From NCBI GenBank assembly GCA_930989745.1, contig CAKNMY010000009.1, positions 1-49,422 on the forward strand: a stretch of 49,422 nucleotides of DNA, written 5' to 3'. Under the pieces are notes generated by a model. It saw nothing but the letters and a program-made list of their open reading frames with translations. It was not told the DNA's origin and made no database searches. This document shows, one piece after another, positions 7,512 through 15,895 of the stretch (positions are counted from its first letter, which is position 1; the number at the start of each line of letters is the position of its first letter). The stretch is from an uncultured Lachnospiraceae bacterium (GTDB taxonomy: Bacteria; Bacillota; Clostridia; Lachnospirales; Lachnospiraceae). The translations under genes and the position numbers were made by a program.

Positions 7512-8900
7512 ATGTCTAAGAAAAAATGGTTGCCTGTTGTGATCGTCCTGATGGTGCTGTCCAACTGGCTGATTTTCCGGTTTATGCCTCCGGTTCAGAG
7601 CCCTCTGTATCTGCAGGTGACGGTAGAATCTGACGTATCGGATGAATATCAGCTCTTTTACAGCAATGACGGCGTATGGAGCATGGATATGTCCGCTACG
7701 GCCGGGTATGAGGCTGAGGATGCGGGCAGTCCGAAGGAACTGGAATTCTATATCGGAACTGAGGTATACAGTAAATTCCGCTTCGATATGGGCGCGAAAG
7801 CAGCGGACATCACAGTTTCCAACGCAAAGTTCTGTGTTGGGGATGAGGAACTTCAGATCCCGCTGGAAGCGTTTGCGGACAGCAGCGAGCAGACGGATCT
7901 GGGAAGCGTCGAAGCTTCCCAAGACGCGGTGAGCATTGAGGCAAAAGACGGGGATCCGCGGATGACGCTGTCCCTGGAAGACGGAATCGCAGAGGAGCTG
8001 GAGAGCCTGATCATAGAGGGATCTTCTGTGCTGGCGGCAGTCTGCAGAGCGCTGGCGTGCGCGGCTGTGGATATTTTCCTGCTGGGATTTCTCATGGTGA
8101 GCAGCCATGTGAAGACGCTCTTAAAGGAGCTTTACCAGAACCGCAGGCTGATTGGAAAGCTGGCGTACAACGATTTTAAGACAAAGTATGTGGGCTCCTA
8201 TCTGGGAATTCTCTGGGCGTTCGTTCAGCCGCTGATCACTGTGCTGGTCTACTACTGCGTATTCGGCATCGGCTTAAAGAGCGCGCCGGTCAACAATGTG
8301 CCGTTTCTTCTCTATCTCGTATCCGGCCTGGTTCCGTGGTTTTTCTTCTCCGACGCTTTGAGCGGCGGAACGAATGCGATGATCGAGTATCAGTATCTTG
8401 TAAAGAAGATCGTGTTTAAGATCAGTATGCTTCCGGTCGTGAAGCTGATCTCCGCGCTGTTTGTCCATGTGTTCTTTGCTCTGGTTGCCGTGGTGATCGC
8501 CGTGCTGTACGGATATACCCCGGGGCTGCATCTGATACAGATCTTCTATTATATGTTCTGCAATTTTGTGCTGACTCTGGGGCTGGTGTACGCTACCTGT
8601 TCCATCGTTATTTTCTTTCGGGATACCACGCAGATCATCAATATCGTTCTGCAGGTGGGTATCTGGCTTACGCCGATTATGTGGACGCTGTCCATCGTGC
8701 CGGAGAAGCTTCAGTTCCTGTTTAAGCTGATCCCCATGTATTATATTGTGGACGGCTACAGGGACGCGATTTATAACGGCCGCTGGTTCTGGGAAAAGCC
8801 GTACGAGACGATTCTGTTCTGGTTTATCACCGCAGCGGTGTTCGGCATCGGAACTATGGTATTCAAGCGTCTGAAGGTACACTTTGCAGATGTATTATAA
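7512..8900 (+). CDS. Polysaccharide ABC exporter permease (Wzm/TagG-type) with extra N-terminal outside domain
   Basis: Membrane subunit of a polysaccharide ABC exporter. The canonical ABC2 permease part spans about residues 200-462, starting with the cytoplasmic elbow region and the typical YLGILWAFVQPL first helix. Before it are some 200 extra residues: a first membrane helix (about 8-25), a polar segment of about 140 residues predicted outside the cell, and a second helix (about 172-196). Usual TagG/Wzm proteins have about 260 residues. The ATPase gene follows 20 bases later. The role of the outside domain is unknown; it might hold the emerging glycan or a partner. There is no sign of a frameshift or internal start that would split it. 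Confidence 0.9.
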   Translation: MSKKKWLPVVIVLMVLSNWLIFRFMPPVQSPLYLQVTVESDVSDEYQLFYSNDGVWSMDMSATAGYEAEDAGSPKELEFYIGTEVYSKFRFDMGAKAADITVSNAKFCVGDEELQIPLEAFADSSEQTDLGSVEASQDAVSIEAKDGDPRMTLSLEDGIAEELESLIIEGSSVLAAVCRALACAAVDIFLLGFLMVSSHVKTLLKELYQNRRLIGKLAYNDFKTKYVGSYLGILWAFVQPLITVLVYYCVFGIGLKSAPVNNVPFLLYLVSGLVPWFFFSDALSGGTNAMIEYQYLVKKIVFKISMLPVVKLISALFVHVFFALVAVVIAVLYGYTPGLHLIQIFYYMFCNFVLTLGLVYATCSIVIFFRDTTQIINIVLQVGIWLTPIMWTLSIVPEKLQFLFKLIPMYYIVDGYRDAIYNGRWFWEKPYETILFWFITAAVFGIGTMVFKRLKVHFADVL

Positions 8901-8920
8901 CGGCGGGAAAGGAAATGTTT

Positions 8921-10204
8921 ATGTCTGAGATAGCGATTAAGGTGGACCACCTGAGCAAGATGTACAAGCTGTATGACAAGCCCACAGATCGTTTCAAAGA
9001 GGCTATGGGAATCCGGCTCAAGGGCAAAAAGCAGTACTATCAGGAGCATTATGCGCTGCGCGACGTCAGCATTGACGTGAAGCGGGGCGAGACGGTGGGA
9101 ATTATCGGAACGAACGGTTCCGGAAAGTCCACGATTTTAAAAATTATTACCGGAACGCTGAACCCGACAGCAGGAAATGTGACGGTCAACGGACGGATCT
9201 CAGCGCTGCTGGAGCTGGGCGCCGGTTTTAATATGGAATATACGGGAATTGAGAATGTATACTTAAACGGTACGATGATGGGATTTTCCAGGGCAGAGAT
9301 CGACAGCAGGCTCGATGATATCCTGTCGTTTGCCGACATTGGCGATTTCGTCAATCAGCCGGTAAAGACGTACTCAAGCGGTATGTTCGTGCGCCTCGCC
9401 TTCGCGGTTGCGATCAATATTGATCCTGAGATCCTCATTGTCGATGAGGCGCTCTCCGTGGGAGACGTGTTCTTCCAGGTGAAGTGCTACCACAAGTTCG
9501 AAGAATTTAAGAAAATGGGAAAGACCATTTTGTTCGTAAGCCATGATTTGGGCAGCATCAGCAAATACTGCGACCGCGTGGTGCTTCTGAACAAGGGGCA
9601 GAAGATCGCGGAGGGACGCCCGAAGAAGATCGTGGATATGTATAAGCAGATCCTGGTCAACCAGGAGGCGGAGCACGATATCAAACAGGAGGGCGACACC
9701 GCCCAGGTGATGGCGGCGTCAGCATCCGGAGATACCTGGAAATCTCAGCTTGACCTGAATCCGAATCTTCTGGAATATGGGGAGCGGTTTGCTGAGATCG
9801 TGGATTTTGCTCTGATTGACGACCAGGGGAATATCAGCAACAACATCGTGAAGGGAACGGACTTTTCGATCCGTATGAAGGTGCGCTTCAACCGCGATCT
9901 TCAGGACCCGATCTTTGCTTTTACGATTAAGGATCTGCAGGGAACCGAGGTGACGGGAACGAACACGATGTATGAGAATGTCTCGTCAGGCCCTGTGAAG
10001 GCCGGCGAGGAGCGTATTGTCACGTTCACTCAGAATATGAACCTGCAGGGGCGCAACTACCTGCTCTCTCTGGGGTGCGTGGGATTTTCCGACAATAAGT
10101 TCGTGGTGTACCACAGACTGTATGACGTCTGTGACATTGATGTGATCTCCGATAAGAACACCGTGGGCTTTTACGATATGGATTCGGAGGTCACGATCAT
10201 CTGA
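8921..10204 (+). CDS. Polysaccharide ABC exporter ATPase with Wzt-type C-terminal domain
   Basis: Energy subunit of the exporter, 427 residues. The ATPase domain has Walker A GTNGSGKST (63-71), the signature YSSGM, Walker B ILIVDEAL and the SHD switch. From about residue 275 there is a second, beta-rich domain of the Wzt_C type. In several Gram-negative O-antigen systems this domain recognises the modified non-reducing end of the finished chain, so export depends on chain termination. That fits the methyltransferase and kinase genes downstream. The ATG at 8921 is preferred over 8915 because GGGAAAGG lies 8 bases ahead. Confidence 0.93.
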   Translation: MSEIAIKVDHLSKMYKLYDKPTDRFKEAMGIRLKGKKQYYQEHYALRDVSIDVKRGETVGIIGTNGSGKSTILKIITGTLNPTAGNVTVNGRISALLELGAGFNMEYTGIENVYLNGTMMGFSRAEIDSRLDDILSFADIGDFVNQPVKTYSSGMFVRLAFAVAINIDPEILIVDEALSVGDVFFQVKCYHKFEEFKKMGKTILFVSHDLGSISKYCDRVVLLNKGQKIAEGRPKKIVDMYKQILVNQEAEHDIKQEGDTAQVMAASASGDTWKSQLDLNPNLLEYGERFAEIVDFALIDDQGNISNNIVKGTDFSIRMKVRFNRDLQDPIFAFTIKDLQGTEVTGTNTMYENVSSGPVKAGEERIVTFTQNMNLQGRNYLLSLGCVGFSDNKFVVYHRLYDVCDIDVISDKNTVGFYDMDSEVTII

Positions 10205-10222
10205 TAAAGGAGTTATAGCCAT

Positions 10223-12001
10223 ATGCAGGTACAGACAGAGAAAGCAAAGCGGTATGCGGTGTATGTGTTTTACGACAGGGAAAAGCATGCGGATGAATAT
10301 AATTTTTATCTGCTCAAAGAGCTGAAAAAAGAGGTGGATCACCTCCTGGTCATCTGCAATGGCGGCGTGTCAGCAGATGGCAAACGGCGTTTTGAGATGA
10401 TTGCAGATGAGGTTCTGGAGCGTGAGAACCAGGGATTTGACATTACCGCGTATAAGATCGGCATCGAGCGCATGGGATATGAGAAGCTGCAGGAATACGA
10501 TGAAGTGCTCGTACTGAATTCCACCTTCTTCGGACCGTTCTATCCGTTTCATGAGATGTTTGAGAAAATGGATCAGAGAGATCTCGATTTCTGGGGTATG
10601 ACGATGTTTCATGAAGTGCCTTTTGACCCGTTCGGGACGATCAAGTACGGACACATTCCCACGCATATCCAGTCCTTTTTTATGGTGTTCCGCAGAAGTC
10701 TCGTGCAGAGCGCCGATTTTCAGAATTACTGGGCGAATATGCCGAAGATCCACTCCTATGAGGAGGCGATCGGATTCCATGAAGCGATTTTTACGAAGGA
10801 ATTTGCGGATAAGGGATACCGGTGGGCGGTCTATGCTGACAGCAGCGACCTGATCGGATTTACCTATGATCCGCTGCGGGATTTTCCGCGCTATATGATT
10901 GAAGAGAAGCGCTGTCCGCTCTTAAAACGCCGCTCATTCTTCCATGAGTATGGAGAAGCGTTTTCCAGAAGCGGCGGAGAGGGAGCAAAAGAAGCGCTGG
11001 AATATATCGAGCGGGAGCTGTCCTACGATGTGGATATGATCTGGGACAACCTGCTGCGCCTGGAGAATCAGGCGGATTTAAAGAAGAGGATGCACTGGAA
11101 TTTTGTGGTGTCTTCCCGGATACCGAAAAAGAGAAAGAAGGAACAGCCCGCCATCGCGCTGGTGCTTCATATCTATTACGAAGAACTGGCAGGCTTCTGC
11201 CGCAGATACGCTGAGAATATGCCCGAGGGCACGGATGTATTTATCACGGTCCCGAATGAGGAGAAGCTGACCGCTGTCAAAAAGGCTTTTGAGGGATTTT
11301 CCCATCCCGTGGAATACCGGATTGTGGGAAACCTTGGCAGGGATGTGGCGCCGTTCCTCGTGGGCTGCAAGGATCTGATCGACCGGTACGAGCTTATCTG
11401 CAAGGTACACGATAAGAAGGTATATCAGGTCAAGCCGATGTCGCTCGGTGAATCGTGGGCGTATAAGTGCTTTGAGAATCTCCTGAAGAATAAGACGTTT
11501 GTGGAGAATGTGATCGCTGTGTTTGAGGAGAATCCGAGGCTTGGCATGCTCACGCCTCCGGTTCCGAATCACGGGCCGTATTATCCCACGACCGGAAAAG
11601 GAGAGTGGGGCGACAATTTCGCAGTGGCCAGGGAGCTTGCGGACACGCTGGGACTTACGGTGAATCTGGATCCGAGAAAAGAACCGGTGGCGCCTCTGGG
11701 TTCCATGTTCTGGGTGCGGACCGACGCGCTGAAGTGTCTGTTCGCGCATGACTGGCAGTATGAGGAGTTTCCGAAGGAACCTATTGCCGACGACGCGACC
11801 GTGCTTCACGCGATCGAGAGAATCTACCCGTTCTGCGTGCAGCAGGAGGGATATTATCCGGCGTGGCTGCTGGCGGATTCGTTCGCGAGAGTGGAGCTTG
11901 ATAACTGGGCCTATATCAACGGGGAACTGAACCGGGCTGAGATGTCGAAAGTCGGAGCAATGAGGCACAGGGAGCTGCTTGACAATATCCGGAATCTGTA
12001 A
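10223..12001 (+). CDS. Rhamnan synthesis F family glycosyltransferase (RgpF-like), copy 1
   Basis: Cytoplasmic protein of 592 residues of the RgpF family, which extends the rhamnose backbone of streptococcal wall polysaccharides. The N-terminal half has N-x-G-x-D (NQGFD), the NSTFFGPFYPF block and DLDFWGMT. The C-terminal half keeps GNLGRDVAPFL and KVHDKK, the conserved block of RgpF C-terminal domains. It probably uses dTDP-rhamnose made by rfbABCD. It is followed by a paralogue of nearly equal length that lacks the second block. A ribosome site AAGGAG precedes the ATG. Confidence 0.9.
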   Translation: MQVQTEKAKRYAVYVFYDREKHADEYNFYLLKELKKEVDHLLVICNGGVSADGKRRFEMIADEVLERENQGFDITAYKIGIERMGYEKLQEYDEVLVLNSTFFGPFYPFHEMFEKMDQRDLDFWGMTMFHEVPFDPFGTIKYGHIPTHIQSFFMVFRRSLVQSADFQNYWANMPKIHSYEEAIGFHEAIFTKEFADKGYRWAVYADSSDLIGFTYDPLRDFPRYMIEEKRCPLLKRRSFFHEYGEAFSRSGGEGAKEALEYIERELSYDVDMIWDNLLRLENQADLKKRMHWNFVVSSRIPKKRKKEQPAIALVLHIYYEELAGFCRRYAENMPEGTDVFITVPNEEKLTAVKKAFEGFSHPVEYRIVGNLGRDVAPFLVGCKDLIDRYELICKVHDKKVYQVKPMSLGESWAYKCFENLLKNKTFVENVIAVFEENPRLGMLTPPVPNHGPYYPTTGKGEWGDNFAVARELADTLGLTVNLDPRKEPVAPLGSMFWVRTDALKCLFAHDWQYEEFPKEPIADDATVLHAIERIYPFCVQQEGYYPAWLLADSFARVELDNWAYINGELNRAEMSKVGAMRHRELLDNIRNL

Positions 12002-12055
12002 CGGGGACGGCCGGCAGAGTTTTGGGAGAGAGATTTTTGTGAAAAGAGCAAGAGT

Positions 12056-13846
12056 ATGATGAGACGATGCGGAATTTTTTTGTTTTTTGATAAGGACGGA
12101 GTGGTGGATTCCTATATCTGCCATATGCTCCGGTGCCTGAAGCCCCATATGGAGCATCTTCTGGTAGTATGCAACGGATATGTGAACCGGGAGGGGCTGG
12201 AGGCTTTGCGGGCGGAGGCGGACGACGTGCTCTGCAGAGTGAACCTGGGAATGGACGTAGGCGGATACCGGGAAGGACTGTTTTATCTGGGATGGGACAG
12301 ACTGAGCCAGTTTGACGAGGTGGCGCTGCTCAATTATACATTCTTCGGTCCTATCTATCCGTTTTCGGAGATGTTTAACGAGATGGAGAAGAGGGATGTG
12401 GATTTCTGGGGAATCACAAAGCATCACAGGGTAGATCCCGATCCGTTCGGAGTCAACCGCTACGGGTATTTGCCGGAACATATCCAGTCGCACTTTATGG
12501 TACTGAGAAAAAATCTGTTCATGAGCTATTCATATAAGGATTTTATCTTCAATACGCCGAATCCCAGAACGTATCTCGAGTCGATCTGCGAGTACGAGAC
12601 AATCTTTACGAAGCATTTTGAAGATCTGGGATTTAAATGGGATGTCTATGTGAATACGGATCAGTATGAGGGATATTCCTACTGCCCGATCATGTTCTAT
12701 ACAAAGGAAATGATGGAAAAGCAGCGCTGTCCGATTATCAAGCGCAGGAGCTTTTTCACAGACTACAGCGATTTCATGCTGAATTCCTGCGGAGAGCCCG
12801 CGGTGGACGCGTATGAGTTCATCCGGGATCACACGGATTATGATACGGAGTACATCTGGGAAAACATTCTGAGGCTGGAGAATCTGCGGGATATTCACAG
12901 AGTGATGCATTTTAATTACATGCTTCCGTCGTACGATACGGTCTATGAGAGCGTGCGCGGACAGAATGCGCTGTTCCTGCTGACAGAACACAGTGAGCAT
13001 CTGTGCTGGTATAAGAGATATCTGCGGGAAATTCCGGAATATCTTGACGTGTTCCTGGTGGGAACGCGTGAGAACTGCGCGGCAGTGCGGGCGTATCTGA
13101 GCGATGCAGTAAACGCGCGCGCGCAGGAGATCACGGCGGAGGATTTTTCCGATTATCTGGGAGTGCTCTCTGAACTGGCGCCTGCAGCCGGGAATTACCG
13201 GTATGTTGGAATTTTGGATATTGCAAAGCCTGAAGAACTCACCGTGCAGCCGTACAGCAACGGGGCATCGTGGCAGTACGCGGACTTTGAGAATCTGCTG
13301 GGCAATGCGAATATTATCGGAAATCTGCTGCAGAATTTCGAGGAGGCGAAGCGGCTGGGCATAGTGATCCCGCCGATGCCGGAATACGGAGAGATGTTCG
13401 CCATGACGTCCGCGGACGGATGGTTCGGGCGCTTTGAGAATGTATCAAAGCTTCTGAAAGCATGGGGCGTATCGGTGACGGTGAAGAAGTCCAGCGAGGC
13501 GCTCGCGCCCGTGGGCGGAAGCTTCTGGGCGCGTTCAGAACTGCTGGAGGCAGTGCGCCGGGTACACGAGACGCAGACACAGGAAGAACAGGCTGACAGG
13601 CTGACGCAGCTTCTGGCGCTGCCGCTGCTCTTCCAGTCAGAGGGATTTTATACCGGCACCGCGTTCAGCGAGCATTATGCGCCGGTGGCAATAACAAATC
13701 AGGATTATATGATGCGCGAGACGAACCGGACGGTATTTGCAAAGTACGGTCCCACCTATCACAATGTGGTGGTGAGCAGAATTCGGGAAGGTCAGATCCT
13801 GGAGGAAAGTGAGGCAGAGAAATGGTCGAGAGAATTGGCGGAGTAA
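12056..13846 (+). CDS. Rhamnan synthesis F family protein, divergent copy 2
   Basis: Protein of 596 residues aligned over its N-terminal half with copy 1: NLGMD, NYTFFGPIYPF, DVDFWGIT and PEHIQSHFMVLR are shared. The C-terminal half is recognisably related (GASWQYADFENLL against GESWAYKCFENLL), but GRDVAPFL is absent and KVHDKK is replaced by DIAKPEE. It may have another acceptor or donor, or act as a partner subunit. The ATG at 12056 has only a weak ribosome site. A six-codon ORF (GTG 12039 to TGA 12059) with a good GGGAGAG site overlaps it by ATGA and could drive its translation. The 3' end overlaps the methyltransferase gene by 25 bases. Confidence 0.85.
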   Translation: MMRRCGIFLFFDKDGVVDSYICHMLRCLKPHMEHLLVVCNGYVNREGLEALRAEADDVLCRVNLGMDVGGYREGLFYLGWDRLSQFDEVALLNYTFFGPIYPFSEMFNEMEKRDVDFWGITKHHRVDPDPFGVNRYGYLPEHIQSHFMVLRKNLFMSYSYKDFIFNTPNPRTYLESICEYETIFTKHFEDLGFKWDVYVNTDQYEGYSYCPIMFYTKEMMEKQRCPIIKRRSFFTDYSDFMLNSCGEPAVDAYEFIRDHTDYDTEYIWENILRLENLRDIHRVMHFNYMLPSYDTVYESVRGQNALFLLTEHSEHLCWYKRYLREIPEYLDVFLVGTRENCAAVRAYLSDAVNARAQEITAEDFSDYLGVLSELAPAAGNYRYVGILDIAKPEELTVQPYSNGASWQYADFENLLGNANIIGNLLQNFEEAKRLGIVIPPMPEYGEMFAMTSADGWFGRFENVSKLLKAWGVSVTVKKSSEALAPVGGSFWARSELLEAVRRVHETQTQEEQADRLTQLLALPLLFQSEGFYTGTAFSEHYAPVAITNQDYMMRETNRTVFAKYGPTYHNVVVSRIREGQILEESEAEKWSRELAE

Positions 13847-14733
13847 CGCTGAACCTGGATTATTACAGCGGCGAGGATTTATACAGCGACGGCGACGAGA
13901 TGGAGAATAAGATTCTCGATATCGTAAAGAATGAATCCGGCTATGAGTACGCGCACAGCGGATACGGCGACTGGGCAGTGCTGTATCATCTGAGCCGGCA
14001 GAGAGAGAATATCGCGGAGCCCATGGATCTGAAGGAGACGGATGAGGTTCTGGAGATCGGAGCCGGAATGGGAGCCGTGACGGGCGCTGTGGCGAGACGG
14101 TGTAAGAAAGTGGACTGCATTGAGCTGTCCAAGCGCCGTTCTCTGGTGAATGCCTATCGCCATAGAAATATGAAGAATATCGAGATTTTTGTGGGGAATT
14201 TCCAGGATGTGAAGATCGAAAAGCAGTACGATGTGATTACGCTGATCGGCGTCCTGGAGTATGCGTACCACTATATTGACAGCGAAACGCCGTATGAGGA
14301 CTTTATCCGCAAAGTGGCGTCCTGCTTAAAGCCGGGCGGAAAACTCTATATCGCGATTGAAAATAAGCTGGGCATGAAGTATTTCGCCGGATATCATGAA
14401 GATCACCTGAGCCGCCCCTATGTGGGAATCCAGGGCTACCGCCGGGATGACAAGGTCAAGACGTTCAGCAAGTCCCAGCTGGAGCAGCTGCTTCTGGAAA
14501 ACGGCTTTTCCGGCACCTATTTTTACTACCCGTTCCCGGACTATAAACTGCCCACCGTGATTTACAGCGATGATGTGATCGTGAATGCCGATATTGATTT
14601 TCCGGAGGAGAGCAATTATGACCTTCCGGTATTTAAGAATTTTAATATGAACCAGGCGTTTGCCAGCCTGAAGGGCGCCGAAGAGCGCAGAATGCTGGCG
14701 AATTCATTCCTGGTGGAAGCAGTCAGGGGGTGA
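13822..14733 (+). CDS. SAM-dependent methyltransferase (possible glycan chain terminator, WbdD methyltransferase-like role)
   Basis: Protein of 303 residues with a class I methyltransferase fold: motif I VLEIGAGMG (76-84), an acidic ribose-binding CIELS (99-103), YDVITLIGVLEY (136-147) and a KPGGKLYI strand (170-177). The substrate is not evident. It starts 25 bases inside copy 2 of the RgpF gene and ends 4 bases before a kinase-like gene, so the two are tightly coupled. In E. coli O9a the WbdD protein joins methyltransferase, kinase and coiled coil in one chain and caps the polymer before ABC export. I infer the same roles here, split over two genes. Confidence 0.85.
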   Translation: MVERIGGVTLNLDYYSGEDLYSDGDEMENKILDIVKNESGYEYAHSGYGDWAVLYHLSRQRENIAEPMDLKETDEVLEIGAGMGAVTGAVARRCKKVDCIELSKRRSLVNAYRHRNMKNIEIFVGNFQDVKIEKQYDVITLIGVLEYAYHYIDSETPYEDFIRKVASCLKPGGKLYIAIENKLGMKYFAGYHEDHLSRPYVGIQGYRRDDKVKTFSKSQLEQLLLENGFSGTYFYYPFPDYKLPTVIYSDDVIVNADIDFPEESNYDLPVFKNFNMNQAFASLKGAEERRMLANSFLVEAVRG

Positions 14734-14737
14734 GCGG

Positions 14738-15847
14738 ATGAAAAAGTTAATGATGAAGTTCAGCGATGAGCGCAACCGTCGTTTCAGCATCAAGACGACG
14801 ATTGCCCTTGATGATGAAAGCGGGGAGAAGTTTGTGCTCAAGGAGGCCGCGTTTCCTGAGGGACAGGGACATCTGAACAGTATCCTGTATTACCGCGACC
14901 TTCTGACGGAATATTATCCGTCCGTGACGGTCTGCCCGGTGGAGAAGCGGCAGGATACGCTGTGGTTTGCGTTTATTTCAGGGGAATCTCTGGAAGAGAT
15001 GTACCGCCGTTCCGCAAAAGAGAAGGACCGGGAGAAGTTCCTGGCGCTGGCCCGAATCCACAGGGAACTTATAGAGGGCAGAGAGGAGAACCGGTGCGAA
15101 TTCCACTCTTTCGGGGACTTTGAACGGATCTTTGGAGACGGGGAACCTTTTGAGGGTTCTGCAGGACTGCGCGTGTCGAACTTTGACGCCACAGCGGGAA
15201 ATATTATTTACCGGGGAGCTGAGCCGGTGTTTATTGACTATGAGTGGGTTTTTGACAAGCCGCTTCCGCGGGATCTCGTAGTTTATCACTGCATCCGCGA
15301 CGTGTATTTCCATATCTCCAAGCTGGAGGAGTTTGTCTCTCTTCAGGAGGTGATGGACACGCTCGGAATTCAGACGGAGATTGAAGTTATGGAGAAAGCC
15401 TACCGCCATTTCCACAGCTATGTGGTAAAGGAGGCGGACGGAAAGAGCTTCGGAGCCATGAAGGCCGGCGCTCTGAAAGGGACCCGCGACGCGCAGGAGC
15501 TTCAGAAAGAGATCGACAGTCTCAAAGCACAGCTTCGCGAGTGCGAGAAGAACTGGCAGGAGTGCGCCGAGAACTGGAAGGCAAGCGTGAAGGCGAACGA
15601 TGAGATCAGCGCGTACTGGAAGGAGAGCAGCCGTGCGAATTTCCAGCTCGGGCAGCAGATCAATAAGCTGCAGGAGCAGCTCGCGGCGCAGGACGGCCAT
15701 CACCAGGAGCATGTAAGGCAGCTTGAAGCGGCCGTGCAGGAGCAGGCGCGCCAGTCTGAGGTATGGCGGGTGGCTTACGAGACTGTGATCAACTCCAAGA
15801 CCTGGCGCGCAGCCAATAAGGTGAAGCGCGCGCTGGGAAAGAAGTAA
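14738..15847 (+). CDS. APH-fold kinase with long C-terminal coiled coil (possible chain-length ruler)
   Basis: Protein of 369 residues. The first 235 or so look like a phosphotransferase of the aminoglycoside/choline kinase fold: an ATP lysine in FVLKE (K35), the catalytic loop NFDATAGN with D150 and N155, and the metal-binding Asp of FIDYEW (D167). Residues about 249-345 are rich in Glu, Gln, Lys and Leu with heptad spacing, so a long coiled coil is likely. The last 20 residues (SKTWR, then a basic amphipathic stretch) resemble membrane-attaching tails of wall-glycan enzymes. The architecture kinase + coiled coil + basic tail matches the second half of WbdD, whose coiled coil sets O-antigen length. 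Substrate and ruler function are inferences. Confidence 0.8.
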   Translation: MKKLMMKFSDERNRRFSIKTTIALDDESGEKFVLKEAAFPEGQGHLNSILYYRDLLTEYYPSVTVCPVEKRQDTLWFAFISGESLEEMYRRSAKEKDREKFLALARIHRELIEGREENRCEFHSFGDFERIFGDGEPFEGSAGLRVSNFDATAGNIIYRGAEPVFIDYEWVFDKPLPRDLVVYHCIRDVYFHISKLEEFVSLQEVMDTLGIQTEIEVMEKAYRHFHSYVVKEADGKSFGAMKAGALKGTRDAQELQKEIDSLKAQLRECEKNWQECAENWKASVKANDEISAYWKESSRANFQLGQQINKLQEQLAAQDGHHQEHVRQLEAAVQEQARQSEVWRVAYETVINSKTWRAANKVKRALGKK

Positions 15848-15895
15848 GCGGGAACGCCGCAGAAAAATAAGAGTATTGCTGAGAGGAAAGAATTT

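Noticed and set aside
11078-12493. Antisense open frame of 471 codons across both RgpF genes
   Set aside because: Crosses the gene border without any domain or start signal; explained by codon bias on the sense strand.
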